This document shows, piece by piece, positions 32,839 through 41,447 of a stretch of 64,000 bases of DNA. The first letter of the stretch is position 1. Every line of letters starts with the position of its first letter. The notes beneath the pieces were generated by a model. That model saw only the letters and a program-made list of their open reading frames with translations, did not search any database and was not told the origin of the DNA. The stretch comes from Pseudalkalibacillus sp045920555 (GTDB lineage: Bacteria; Bacillota; Bacilli; Bacillales; Fictibacillaceae), in NCBI RefSeq assembly GCF_045920555.1, contig NZ_CP174509.1, forward strand, positions 2,108,001 through 2,172,000, given 5' to 3'. Position numbers and translations under genes: made by a program.

Positions 32839-34680
32839 GTGAATCTTCGAGAAGAACTACGTAATATTGCGATTATTGCCCACGTAGACCACGGCAAAAC
32901 GACGTTAGTCGACCAGATGCTCCACCAATCCGGAACGTTCAGAGATAACGAACAGGTCAGTGAGCGTGCAATGGATTCTAATGATCTGGAAAAAGAACGT
33001 GGAATTACGATTTTGGCTAAAAATACAGCGATCAATTATAAAGAAAAGCGAATAAACATTATGGACACGCCAGGACATGCTGACTTCGGTGGAGAAGTGG
33101 AACGTATCATGAAGATGGTAGATGGTGTGTTGCTGCTCGTCGATGCATATGAGGGTTGTATGCCTCAAACCCGTTTTGTATTGAAAAAAGCACTTGAACA
33201 AAAATTGACACCGGTAGTTGTCGTCAATAAAATTGACCGGCCATTTGCCCGTCCGGTTGAAGTAGTAGATGAAGTGCTTGACCTATTCATCGAGCTGGGT
33301 GCTGACGATGATCAGCTGGAATTCCCAGTGGTCTATGCTTCAGCTTTGAATGGAACTGCAAGCTTAGATCCTGAACAGCAAGATGAAGACATGACAGCCA
33401 TTTTTGAAGCAATTTTAGAACATATCCCTGCTCCTGTGGATAACAGCGACGAACCGCTTCAATTCCAGGTATCATTGTTGGACTACAATGATTATTTAGG
33501 CCGTATCGGTATCGGCAGGGTGTTCAGAGGGACGATCAAAGTCGGCCAAAGCGTTGCTTTGATGAAATTGGATGGATCAGTCAAAAAGTTTCGGGTCACA
33601 AAGCTTTTCGGCTTCCTTGGATTAAAACGTGTCGAGATTGAAGAAGCCCGCTCAGGTGACCTAGTCGCGGTATCAGGTATGGAAGAAATAAACGTAGGTG
33701 AAACAATTTGTCCTGAGAACAACCAGGATCCGCTTCCAATTCTCCGAATCGATGAACCGACTATTCAAATGACGTTCCTTGTGAACAACAGTCCGTTTGC
33801 AGGCCGTGAAGGTAAATATCTCACAAGCCGGAAAATTGAAGAAAGACTGAATCAACAGCTTGAGACTGATGTAAGCTTACGTGTAGAAAACACGGATTCA
33901 CCGGATGTTTGGACTGTTTCAGGACGCGGAGAGTTACATCTATCAATCTTGATTGAAAACATGCGGAGAGAAGGATATGAACTCCAAGTTTCTAAGCCTG
34001 AAGTTATCATCCGTGAAATCGATGGACAAAAATGTGAGCCTGTAGAGCGCGTCCAGATCGACGTTCCTGAAGAACATACTGGGGCGATCATGGAATCTCT
34101 AGGTGAGCGTAAAGGTGAAATGGTCAACATGGTCAATCATGGTAACGGTCAAGTAAGACTTGAGTTCCTGGTACCTGCACGTGGATTGATCGGTTATACG
34201 ACAGAATTCTTAACTTTGACTCGTGGTTATGGTATCCTGAATCATTCTTTCGACAGTTATCAACCATACATCCAGGCAAAAATCGGTGGCCGTCGTGAAG
34301 GTGTTCTTGTTTCCATGGAATCCGGTAAAGCCTCTCAATATGGAATCATTAATGTTGAAGATCGTGGAACGATTTTTGTAGAGCCTGGAACTGAAATTTA
34401 TGAAGGAATGATTGTCGGAGAACACAACCGTGAAAATGACATCACGGTGAACCTGACAAAAGTGAAGCAACTGACGAATATGCGTTCAGCGGGTAAGGAT
34501 AACACAGTTTCAATGAAAAAGGCGCGTGTAATGACACTTGAGGAAGCCCTTGAATATTTGAACGATGATGAGTATTGTGAAGTTACACCTGAATCTATTC
34601 GCATGCGTAAGAAAATCCTTGATAAGAATGAACGTGAACGTATAGAGAAGAAGAAAAAATTGGCACAGCAAAATTCTTAA
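32839..34680 (+). CDS. typA: Ribosome-associated GTPase TypA/BipA
   Basis: A 613-residue translational GTPase related to EF-G that helps ribosome assembly and stress or cold adaptation. G motifs: AHVDHGKTTLVDQM (P-loop), RGITI (switch I), DTPGHADF (switch II) and NKIDR. After the beta-barrel domain comes a BipA-specific C-terminal domain (REGVLVSMESGKASQYGI). The start is GTG after AAGGAGAGATTGAA. It is the ylaG position of B. subtilis and is followed by ylaH. Confidence 0.97.
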   Translation: MNLREELRNIAIIAHVDHGKTTLVDQMLHQSGTFRDNEQVSERAMDSNDLEKERGITILAKNTAINYKEKRINIMDTPGHADFGGEVERIMKMVDGVLLLVDAYEGCMPQTRFVLKKALEQKLTPVVVVNKIDRPFARPVEVVDEVLDLFIELGADDDQLEFPVVYASALNGTASLDPEQQDEDMTAIFEAILEHIPAPVDNSDEPLQFQVSLLDYNDYLGRIGIGRVFRGTIKVGQSVALMKLDGSVKKFRVTKLFGFLGLKRVEIEEARSGDLVAVSGMEEINVGETICPENNQDPLPILRIDEPTIQMTFLVNNSPFAGREGKYLTSRKIEERLNQQLETDVSLRVENTDSPDVWTVSGRGELHLSILIENMRREGYELQVSKPEVIIREIDGQKCEPVERVQIDVPEEHTGAIMESLGERKGEMVNMVNHGNGQVRLEFLVPARGLIGYTTEFLTLTRGYGILNHSFDSYQPYIQAKIGGRREGVLVSMESGKASQYGIINVEDRGTIFVEPGTEIYEGMIVGEHNRENDITVNLTKVKQLTNMRSAGKDNTVSMKKARVMTLEEALEYLNDDEYCEVTPESIRMRKKILDKNERERIEKKKKLAQQNS

Positions 34681-34701
34681 TGAAAAAGGGAGACGGTACC
34701 T

Positions 34702-35019
34702 TTGGAAGTCGATATCAACGAACGTCTTCAGTTCTTTGCAAAGCTTTATAACGTCGATACGAATCCTGAAGTCGGTATGTGGTTCTTGTACTTGACCGTT
34801 CTTCTTTTATCTATCATCGTCTTCAAGTTGGGGTTTTCAAGGAAGTTACCGTTACTTAAAGCTGCGGTGGTCTATACATTCCTTGGGCTCGGCTGTACGA
34901 TTCTGACTTTTTTCGCTGTATTTCTCCCCGTGACAGAAGGGTTGATGGTGGCAGCGGCAATTTTGATCATATATAAGGTAAGATTGCATCAATCCAAGAA
35001 AGAAGAACAAAGTGAATGA
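34702..35019 (+). CDS. ylaH: YlaH-like membrane protein
   Basis: A 105-residue protein with three hydrophobic segments (about 26-45, 51-71 and 76-92), a short N-terminal soluble part (INERLQFFAKLYNVDTNPEV) and a charged tail. Start at TTG after AAAAGGGAG; no ATG is available near the expected N-terminus. The position directly after typA identifies it as YlaH. Function is unknown. It ends with a strong terminator. Confidence 0.85.
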   Translation: MEVDINERLQFFAKLYNVDTNPEVGMWFLYLTVLLLSIIVFKLGFSRKLPLLKAAVVYTFLGLGCTILTFFAVFLPVTEGLMVAAAILIIYKVRLHQSKKEEQSE

Positions 35020-35026
35020 ATAAAAG

Positions 35027-35062
35027 AAGGGGCTGACTTGATTTTTAGTCAGCCCCTTTTTA
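35027..35062 (+). terminator. Terminator of typA-ylaH
   Basis: A perfect 11 bp stem AAGGGGCTGAC / GTCAGCCCCTT with a 10 nt loop and TTTT tail. Confidence 0.92.
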
Positions 35063-35124
35063 AACTTAGAACAACACTATTAATTTGCTGCTCATTTACA
35101 TAAGTTTGTAATCGGAGGTATATG

Positions 35125-35394
35125 ATGAATTTACAAGATGCTTTGTATAATTGGCTTACGATCAAGAAGGTTTCTGATGAAAGGGAAGAAGATCAAGCAG
35201 CAAAGGATACACTTGATTTTTTTGCAGAAATATTGAGAGATGACCATCAAGTTGCAGATCTTAAAACCGTAAAGAAACCTCCATTTTATTATATTCACTA
35301 TAATATCGATGGTAAAGAATACAAAAAGCAGTTTCCGATTGAATTAATTGACGCATTATATGAATCAATCGAATCTGAACCTAAATATAACTGA
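35125..35394 (+). CDS. Small acidic protein, unknown
   Basis: An 89-residue acidic soluble protein (LQDALYNWLTIKKVSDERED-like start, then PPFYYIHYNIDGKEYKKQFP). The ATG at 35125 is 6 bp from CGGAGG; the ATG at 35122 is too close. I recognise no family with confidence. It converges with ylaI, whose stop codon lies 4 bp away, with no terminator between them. Confidence 0.75.
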   Translation: MNLQDALYNWLTIKKVSDEREEDQAAKDTLDFFAEILRDDHQVADLKTVKKPPFYYIHYNIDGKEYKKQFPIELIDALYESIESEPKYN

Positions 35395-35398
35395 TCGG

Positions 35399-35599
35399 TT
35401 ACCACGTTTCTTCCTGTGAGGAATCCCGATATGTCACAAAATTTCCGGAAATCTTACGCTCTTCTGTTCTTACTTTTATCCTTGAATGACAAGGTTGACA
35501 CATGTATGTGTGAATGGGTCTATTCCTTAGTTTTTTAGCTAGAGGGCTCTGGTCTTCAATTTTTTCGATTTTATCACATAAAACACATTTGACACGCAT
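35399..35599 (-). CDS. ylaI: YlaI-like zinc-ribbon protein (DUF2197)
   Basis: A 66-residue protein with two Cys pairs, CVLC at the N-terminus and CQPC in the middle, forming a probable zinc ribbon. The stretch LAKKLRNRPIHTYMCQPCHS is characteristic of YlaI/DUF2197. The ATG at 35599 follows AGAGGTGG; the longer frame begins three codons upstream with a GTG that overlaps the RBS. The gap from 35600 to 35880 holds no gene I can support. Confidence 0.88.
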   Translation of the reverse strand: MRVKCVLCDKIEKIEDQSPLAKKLRNRPIHTYMCQPCHSRIKVRTEERKISGNFVTYRDSSQEETW

Positions 35600-35880
35600 T
35601 TTATCCACCTCTTTCTAAGACAAGTATACCATGAATGAATTAAAACGTATAAATAACAATGGTGAAGGGATTTAGCCTTGTCTTGTAGAAGGTATATGTA
35701 TCATTGGAGGACCAACACTACAAATAGGTTGTTAATGACCATTCGTTCATGAGGAGACAGAGTTCGAGTGATTAGAGTTCCGACGTACGGTCCGTCTAAA
35801 TGACCAGAGGAAAGAAACTGACAAAGAAATCCACCGCGCTTATCATGGAATAATGAAGTGTTTGATTAAAGGAGCTGGTA

Positions 35881-36339
35881 ATGTTGGCAACGAAAAGTTT
35901 ATCATCATTGAATGAAACGCAGTTTCGTCTTTTGCAGAAAGAGTGCTATGTAGTGGTGAATACTGTCGATCCTGTTGAACATACGCCATATGTCAATGCT
36001 ATCTCCTGGGTGTATGCACCTGATGCCGAAACAATTGTTTTTGCTGTTGACTCACGTTCGAAAGCGGTCGCAAACATAAAAGTGAATGAAAATATTTCGA
36101 TAACATTGATTGAAGATGAGACAACATCTGTTATCAACGGAACTGCTCAAGTTTTACAAGAACGTATGGATGCTGTACCAATCAAGCTGGCAAAGATAAA
36201 AGTCCATATATCAGAAATAAGAGATGCTATGTTTTACGGTGCAAAAATATCCCAGCCTCCACTTTATGAAAAGACCTATGACGCTCAAGCTGCAGCCAGG
36301 CTTGACAAGCAGGTCATGACTGCATTGAAAAGCAACTGA
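35881..36339 (+). CDS. Pyridoxamine 5'-phosphate oxidase-like flavin-binding protein
   Basis: A 152-residue protein of the split-barrel PNPOx-like superfamily: YVVVNTVDPVEHTPYVNAISWVYAPDAETIVFAVDSRSKAVANIKVNENISIT follows the usual strand order, with the FMN-phosphate-binding SRSKAVANI region (given here in part). The rest is a short helical tail. It starts with ATG after AAAGGAGCTGGTA. The real cofactor and substrate are unknown; F420, FMN and heme binders share this fold. Confidence 0.78.
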   Translation: MLATKSLSSLNETQFRLLQKECYVVVNTVDPVEHTPYVNAISWVYAPDAETIVFAVDSRSKAVANIKVNENISITLIEDETTSVINGTAQVLQERMDAVPIKLAKIKVHISEIRDAMFYGAKISQPPLYEKTYDAQAAARLDKQVMTALKSN

Positions 36340-36424
36340 AACTTCTATAATTAGGCATTGAAATTTTCACGATTCAACAATTGAATATAACAGAGCCCAT
36401 AAATTAATGGTTTGAGTAGAAAAG

Positions 36425-36461
36425 AAAAGCTGATCCCAGGTATATTCTGGGATCAGCTTTT
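36425..36461 (-). terminator. Bidirectional terminator between the PNPOx-like gene and ylaJ
   Basis: A perfect 15 bp stem AAAAGCTGATCCCAG / CTGGGATCAGCTTTT with a 7 nt loop lies 3 bp past the ylaJ stop codon. Confidence 0.9.
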
Positions 36462-36464
36462 GGA

Positions 36465-37088
36465 TTAACGAGTTTCTTTGATTTTATTTGGGTCGCTAGG
36501 TGTGCTTTTACCTTGTTTTTGTTGTTGGTTTTGTAGGTTTTTCTCTTCCTGCTTTGGAATGCTCTTATCGTTTTTGCGTACAGGGTCTGGCTCTCTCTTA
36601 TTGAGTTGGCCAGGCATCTCAGGCATAAGGCGGCCAGTGATCGCTGCTAATTCCTCGAAAATACCACCAACCGGTTTTCCAGCACCAATTTGTCTGCCCA
36701 TTTCTTGTAAACGGGCATAAATATCAGGATCGGCTGTAATGACAGCACTGGCTCCATACGGATCATGCTGGAGAGCTTCAGCAACACTGTATTTGATGGA
36801 CCCGACTCTTGAGCGATCGATATGATCATCTACATCGATCCCTACCACTGCATATTTTCCCAGCACAACAGCGGTCGCATCCTTTACATCAGGTTCCCTA
36901 GTCGCAATATCTACAAGACGTTTAGAAATTTGTCGGGAACTTTTTCTTTCATCTTTAGAGTATTCAACACTTTGTTTAACTTTGATAGGTTTTGAATCAT
37001 TCCCAAAGCTCTGGTCATTATTATTATTTTGACAGGAAATTAACAGTACTACACATAGCGTAACCAAGAAATAAGGAAGTTTCCGCAA
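36465..37088 (-). CDS. ylaJ: YhcN/YlaJ-family sporulation lipoprotein
   Basis: A 207-residue lipoprotein: signal and lipobox LLISC (C19), an Asn/Gln-rich segment, then the YhcN/YlaJ domain (SRQISKRLVDIATREPDVKD, VVLGKYAVVGIDVD, YSVAEALQHDPYGASAVITADPD), and a low-complexity Lys/Gln/Pro tail. In B. subtilis such proteins are made in the forespore and act in germination or spore coat/cortex. It appears to start at TTG after AAAGGATGAACAACG. B. subtilis ylaK (PhoH-like), which I recall lying next to it, is absent here. Confidence 0.88.
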   Translation of the reverse strand: MRKLPYFLVTLCVVLLISCQNNNNDQSFGNDSKPIKVKQSVEYSKDERKSSRQISKRLVDIATREPDVKDATAVVLGKYAVVGIDVDDHIDRSRVGSIKYSVAEALQHDPYGASAVITADPDIYARLQEMGRQIGAGKPVGGIFEELAAITGRLMPEMPGQLNKREPDPVRKNDKSIPKQEEKNLQNQQQKQGKSTPSDPNKIKETR

Positions 37089-37189
37089 CGTTGTTCATCC
37101 TTTCATATAACTCAAGTTACGCTTATTCTTCGTATAATCTTCTATCTTTATTCAAATGGACATAGGTTAGTAAGGAGTTGTAAACTGCA

Positions 37190-37227
37190 ATAAAAAAGCC
37201 TGCATCCTTTTAGATACAAGCAGGCTG
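37190..37227 (-). terminator. Terminator of ylaL
   Basis: On the minus strand AGCCTGC / GCAGGCT with a loop of 15 nt is followed by TTTTTTATT. Confidence 0.82.
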
Positions 37228-37237
37228 TTTAAATGGT

Positions 37238-37732
37238 TTATTTTACGATGATCCGGTTGATGTGTCGGATTGGCTCATTTTTGTTTGATCCATCGCCATA
37301 GTAGAAATGAACCGGTCCATCTTCAAGTGGTTTCCCGTTCAAAGAAAATCCGAGTATACACTTTTTAGCTTCATTAATCGAAAGGGATACAACCTCACCG
37401 GTGGATGTTTGTAATTCGATGTACTTCGCATCTTTCGGTTTTGCGTTTTCAAGGAAAGGATTCAACGGAATACCATAAGACTTCGTAAACAACTCTTCTT
37501 TATTATAGTGGATTTTGTTTTCGTTGGTATGCGTAGGAACTTTAGCACCTTCCGTCCGTTCCCGATCCCAATGCTCCGATACATCTTTCGTATAAGAATC
37601 TTCAGACTCGGTTTTTTCTTCATCAAAATATGTACTTAAATCAACTTTTCTATCATCAAAGATCCAGACACCTGGGTCCAGTGTGATTGGATAGACGACA
37701 TTACCTTCGATCATTACGATGGATTCCATCAT
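37238..37732 (-). CDS. ylaL: YlaL-like protein
   Basis: A 164-residue soluble protein with no signal peptide: MIEGNVVYPITLDPGVWIFD near the N-terminus, a charged middle (EEKTESEDSYTKDVSEHWDR), and a C-terminal part with EVVSLSINEAKKCILGFSLN. I name it YlaL from position (between ylaJ and glsA) and length (B. subtilis about 160). The ATG at 37732 follows AAGGAGTGAGC; an upstream GTG overlaps that RBS. Function is unknown. Confidence 0.75.
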   Translation of the reverse strand: MMESIVMIEGNVVYPITLDPGVWIFDDRKVDLSTYFDEEKTESEDSYTKDVSEHWDRERTEGAKVPTHTNENKIHYNKEELFTKSYGIPLNPFLENAKPKDAKYIELQTSTGEVVSLSINEAKKCILGFSLNGKPLEDGPVHFYYGDGSNKNEPIRHINRIIVK

Positions 37733-37782
37733 GCTCACTCCTTAAAAAAATTCAGTATTAAGTATAACGTTCCCTCTTCAAT

Positions 37783-37854
37783 TTGTCACATTAGGGTATA
37801 GTACTACTAAATGAAGAAATGGCCATAATTAGTATAAACAGTACTTTGTGACAA
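37783..37854 (+). repeat. Inverted TTGTCACA arms upstream of glsA
   Basis: TTGTCACA (37783-37790) and its complement TGTGACAA (37847-37854) lie 56 bp apart around the probable glsA promoter, each with a nearby AGTAC. They could be paired operator half-sites. Confidence 0.4.
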
Positions 37855-37872
37855 TCTTGGAGGTGCCTATAC

Positions 37873-38802
37873 ATGTATTGTGAAACAGATGAAGAACTGT
37901 TAGAACTATTGGAACGTGCCAGGAAGTATACGGAGCAAGGAAAAGTGGCCAGTTATATCCCTGCTCTGGAAAGGGCAGATCAAAATGATTTATCGCTTGC
38001 TCTTTATTACACCGATGATAAATGTGTAAAGGCAGGAGACGTAGAAAAAAAGTTCACCCTCCAAAGTGTGTCGAAAGTGTTGACCTTAGCTCTAGCAATC
38101 ATGGACAGGGGAGAAGATGAAGTGTTCCAAAAAGTGGGGATGGAACCTACAGGAGATCCGTTCAACTCGATTGCGAAGCTTGAAACCCAAGTACCAGCAA
38201 AACCTTTGAATCCAATGATCAATGCTGGAGCTTTGGTCGTGTCGAGTATGATCTCGGGCATTTCTGTTCATGAAAAGCTTGGGCGGTTGTTAGCCTTAGT
38301 CCATGATATGACGAATAATGCAAGTATTGATATAGACCTGGAGGTGGCACAATCAGAATTTGAGACAGCTCATCTCAATCGTTCATTATGTTATTTCATG
38401 AAACAGCATGGCATTGTAGAAGGTGATGTCGAGGAGTTGATTGAGTTGTATACCAAGCAGTGCGCCATACAAGTGACTTGTTATGACCTGGCAAGGATTG
38501 GAATGATTTTAGCAAATAAAGGCGTTGATCCAAAGACCAATAGAAAGATTTTGCCAGAGCGTATCGCTACGATCGTCAAAACTTTCATGGTAACATGCGG
38601 GATGTATAATGCTTCAGGTGAATTTGCCATCCAGGTGGGAATACCATCAAAGAGCGGAGTGTCCGGGGCGATTCTAGGCCTTGTACCTCCATCAATAGGA
38701 ATCGGTGTATACGGCCCAGCGCTCAATGAGAAAGGGAATAGTATCGGTGGAGTGAAATTACTTGAAATGCTTTCACAACGTTATGATTTGAGTATTTTTT
38801 AA
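37873..38802 (+). CDS. glsA: Glutaminase A
   Basis: A 309-residue serine-dependent beta-lactamase-like glutaminase converting glutamine to glutamate and ammonia. The catalytic S65-x-x-K68 tetrad lies in FTLQSVSKVL, and PMINAGALV supplies Asn, YTKQCAIQVT the Tyr region, with SGVSGAILGLVP near the C-terminus. It corresponds to B. subtilis YlaM/GlsA2 by neighbourhood. ATG after TTGGAGGTGCCTATAC. No regulatory protein is encoded nearby. Confidence 0.94.
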   Translation: MYCETDEELLELLERARKYTEQGKVASYIPALERADQNDLSLALYYTDDKCVKAGDVEKKFTLQSVSKVLTLALAIMDRGEDEVFQKVGMEPTGDPFNSIAKLETQVPAKPLNPMINAGALVVSSMISGISVHEKLGRLLALVHDMTNNASIDIDLEVAQSEFETAHLNRSLCYFMKQHGIVEGDVEELIELYTKQCAIQVTCYDLARIGMILANKGVDPKTNRKILPERIATIVKTFMVTCGMYNASGEFAIQVGIPSKSGVSGAILGLVPPSIGIGVYGPALNEKGNSIGGVKLLEMLSQRYDLSIF

Positions 38803-38891
38803 AGGCAGGCAGGTTGATTTATGTTGCAATTTCAGCGTTAAGACGATAGTATTAGTAATAGAGAGAGGCACTTGGAACGGAGGGATTCGAT

Positions 38892-39170
38892 TTGTCGACT
38901 GAGATGGTTACCGGTCATCGTGAAAAAGCATTTGCCTTACTTCAAGCAGATGCAGAAAAAATCCTTAAATTGATTGAAGTTCAAATGGAAAACTTAACGA
39001 TGCCGCAATGCCCTCTCTATGAAGAAGTCCTTGATACCCAAATGTTCGGACTTTCTAGAGAGATAGATTTTGCAGTACGTTTGGATTTGATTGAAGCTGA
39101 GCAAGGAAAGGCGTTGCTAGAGTCACTTGAACGCCAACTGACAGCTTTACACGATGCTTGGTCTAAATGA
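38892..39170 (+). CDS. ylaN: YlaN (UPF0358), iron/Fur-related essential protein
   Basis: A 92-residue helical protein almost identical in core to B. subtilis YlaN: QMENLTMPQCPLYEEVLDTQ then MFGLSREIDFAVRLDL. YlaN is essential in B. subtilis without added iron, and in recent work it binds Fur and relieves its repression. It starts at TTG after CGGAGGGATTCGA, giving the usual length. It precedes ftsW as in B. subtilis, but here a MITE and an M50 peptidase gene lie between. Confidence 0.93.
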   Translation: MSTEMVTGHREKAFALLQADAEKILKLIEVQMENLTMPQCPLYEEVLDTQMFGLSREIDFAVRLDLIEAEQGKALLESLERQLTALHDAWSK

Positions 39171-39196
39171 AGCTAAAGTCCATGTCCTATATATAA

Positions 39197-39230
39197 AGCT
39201 CAAACTGTCGATTGATGGTTTGAGTTTTTT
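39197..39230 (+). terminator. Terminator of ylaN
   Basis: CTCAAAC (39199-39205) pairs with GTTTGAG (39218-39224), extended by A-T pairs, and is followed by TTTTTT. Confidence 0.87.
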
Positions 39231-39235
39231 ACTTA

Positions 39236-39508
39236 GGCTTGGTTAAATAGTAATGTTGATTTTTTAGGAAATTTTTAAAGCGAAATTCGCGACACTCCAG
39301 CCGGAAAAGCGAACCAGGCGAGACCCTACAGCGAGGTTGCGGATGTGATGTCCAGCTCAGCGACCAGTCACTTGGATCACTTCAAACTTCTGGCCACAGC
39401 CTCCTCGTCAGTCTTCCAGTGATCTACGTGCGGGTCGCTTCCGCTTTTCTTTTGCCCACGGAAAGGGAGTGAATTTTGCATTTATCAACAATGAACTTTA
39501 ACAGAGCC
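39236..39508. repeat. MITE-like element, best-preserved copy
   Basis: A 273 bp non-coding element with related termini: left GGCTTGGTTAAATAG...ATGTTGAT, right (reverse complement) GGCTCTGTTAAAGTT...TTGTTGAT. It is flanked by TTTACTTA (39228-39235) and TCTACTTA (39509-39516), a 7/8 target duplication. Ends starting GGCT and 8 bp duplications are features of the ISL3 family, so a non-autonomous derivative is possible. The interior carries the hairpin-type block also seen at 14640-14812. From 39509 to 39675 there is only a partial GTGCC repeat (about 39547) and AT-rich DNA. Confidence 0.8.
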
Positions 39509-39675
39509 TCTACTTATGAAAGAAAATCACTATCTACATTGCATGATACCAGGCACACTTCAAGATAAGCTTTCTTGAGCGCTTTTTGAAACTTGATAAA
39601 AGATTCACATATCAGAAAATAAGATGCTTATATCATATGGTACGATAGGAGGGAGAGATAAAGGGGGAAACGGGG

Positions 39676-40149
39676 ATGACTTTCTTTCTGCTTGTTATTT
39701 TTGTGTTATTTCCATTAGCCACGTTCCTACACGAAGTGGGCCATTATCTTACCGCCCGTCTGACCGGGATCAAGAATGTCTGTATAAGAGTAGGCATAGG
39801 GCCGCCTATTTTACATATCAATAATCGGTTATTGAAGTTAGATTGTCGTTTGTTTTACTTTATCGGTGCCCATACCCTTTCTGGCAGGATCGGTGAGACT
39901 ACATCTTTCAATCGGTTTCTCATCACCCTGAACGGTCCTTTGGTCAATGCAGTGGCAGCTACTTGTCTTTGGGGGCTTTATGGATCGGATAGCTTGCTTT
40001 TAGGTAATACAATCACTATATTTGCCTTCATCAATTTGTGGATCGCTATTGGAAATCTTCTGCCTATTAAAATCAACAACCGAAAATCAGACGGTTATAT
40101 TTTATTAGAAAGCTTGTGGAGTTTTATTACAAGACCTAGACAAATCTAG
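39676..40149 (+). CDS. M50 (site-2 protease type) membrane metalloprotease-like protein
   Basis: A 157-residue integral membrane protein with the zinc motif HEVGH (H19, E20, H23) in the first transmembrane segment, as in site-2/M50 peptidases. NGPLVNAVAA and NLLPIKINNRKSDGYILLES correspond to the second conserved region in which Asp in (P)DG binds zinc. Only a minimal core is present: no PDZ or CBS domain. A substrate cannot be proposed. It begins behind AAAGGGGGAAACGGGG and lies upstream of ftsW in the same direction. Confidence 0.8.
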   Translation: MTFFLLVIFVLFPLATFLHEVGHYLTARLTGIKNVCIRVGIGPPILHINNRLLKLDCRLFYFIGAHTLSGRIGETTSFNRFLITLNGPLVNAVAATCLWGLYGSDSLLLGNTITIFAFINLWIAIGNLLPIKINNRKSDGYILLESLWSFITRPRQI

Positions 40150-40232
40150 GAATTGTTCTTTTTATGGAAGGAAAAAGGTTATTTTACTCGAATATTTTTG
40201 TTATATGAAATTTTATGTGAGGGTTGACCATC

Positions 40233-41432
40233 ATGTTCAAAAAAATGTTTAAAAACTATGATTATACAATGATTGCGGTTGTTCTGGCTTTATGTACAAT
40301 CGGTCTCGTGATGGTATACAGTGCCAGCATGATTGTGGCAGTTACTCATTATCAGGAATCAAGTGACTTTTTTTTCAAAAAACATCTTGTCTGGGTTCTC
40401 TTAGGGGTCATTACGTTCTTTGTGTTCATGATCTTACCTTATAAGATGTATCAGAAGTTGATCGTTCCAATCACACTCGGTATGTTAGGAACGTTGATAT
40501 TAGTAAAATTCATTGGTACCGAGGTGAATGGTGCGAAAGCCTGGTTCTCAGTGGGTGGGTTTAGTATCCAACCCGCTGAGTATGCTAAAATCGGGATCAT
40601 TATTTATTTGGCATCCGTCTTTTCTAAGAAACAGGACTACATATCAGATTTCAAGACAGGCGTGGTACCCCCTCTGATTGTATTATCCCTCGTCTGTTCA
40701 CTTGTGTTCATTCAGCCTGACCTTGGAGGTATGTTAGTCATTGCAATGTCTGCTGCTGTGATCATTTTATGTTCCGGCATGAGATGGACACATCTATCGA
40801 TGATGGTAGGCGGGATCGGATTACTTGGATTCATCGGTTATAAGTTTTTATTGAGTCAAGAACAGCTATCTAGATTTGCTGCAGCCTATCGTCCATTTGA
40901 TGATCCTTCAGGTGATGGCATGCAACTGATCAACGGTTACCTCGCTTTAGGGACTGGCGGTTTATTTGGTAAAGGTCTGGGGCAGAGTATCCAAAAATAT
41001 GGTTTTCTGCCCCACCCGCATACAGACTTCATTATTGCAATCATTGCAGAAGAACTAGGTTTTATCGGTGTACTGGCTATCATTTTGATGATCATGTTCA
41101 TCGTATTCAAAGGGATTTATGTTGGCTTACATTGTAAAGATGCGTTCGGCAGCCTTTTGGCAATCGGGATATCCGGTATGGTCGGAATCCAGACGATCGT
41201 CAATTTAGGTGCGGCATCGGGAACACTCCCATTGACTGGTGTGACATTACCCTTCATTAGTTATGGTGGATCCTCACTTATCTTGCTGATGATTAGTATG
41301 GGTATACTGGTTAACATATCGATGTTTGTTAAATATCGGAAACAGAAAACCCCTCCAGCTGATCAGTCTAACTCTATATCGCAGCAACGAACGAAGTTGA
41401 AAGTCGTTTCACAGCAACGTTTATCACAATAA
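40233..41432 (+). CDS. ftsW: Cell-division lipid II polymerase FtsW
   Basis: A 399-residue SEDS-family glycosyltransferase with ten membrane helices. Signatures include VMVYSASMIVA near the N-terminus, PAEYAKIGIIIYLA (catalytic-core region), LINGYLALGTGGLFGKGLGQS with the family Asp-containing loop PHTDFIIAIIAEELGF, and PFISYGGSSLI. It polymerises septal peptidoglycan with a class B PBP. The ATG at 40233 follows GTGAGGGTTGACC; the frame to 40224 lies inside the RBS. It is B. subtilis ylaO/ftsW by order, followed by pyc after 15 bp. Confidence 0.94.
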   Translation: MFKKMFKNYDYTMIAVVLALCTIGLVMVYSASMIVAVTHYQESSDFFFKKHLVWVLLGVITFFVFMILPYKMYQKLIVPITLGMLGTLILVKFIGTEVNGAKAWFSVGGFSIQPAEYAKIGIIIYLASVFSKKQDYISDFKTGVVPPLIVLSLVCSLVFIQPDLGGMLVIAMSAAVIILCSGMRWTHLSMMVGGIGLLGFIGYKFLLSQEQLSRFAAAYRPFDDPSGDGMQLINGYLALGTGGLFGKGLGQSIQKYGFLPHPHTDFIIAIIAEELGFIGVLAIILMIMFIVFKGIYVGLHCKDAFGSLLAIGISGMVGIQTIVNLGAASGTLPLTGVTLPFISYGGSSLILLMISMGILVNISMFVKYRKQKTPPADQSNSISQQRTKLKVVSQQRLSQ

Positions 41433-41447
41433 AGGAGGAATATCAAT

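Noticed and set aside
35690..35880. Short ORF (MYHWRTNTTNRLLMTIRS) upstream of the PNPOx-like gene
   Set aside because: Eighteen codons with poor RBS spacing and no terminator or conservation evidence.
39236..39508. Complete insertion sequence
   Set aside because: It is only 273 bp with no transposase frame, so it can only be non-autonomous.
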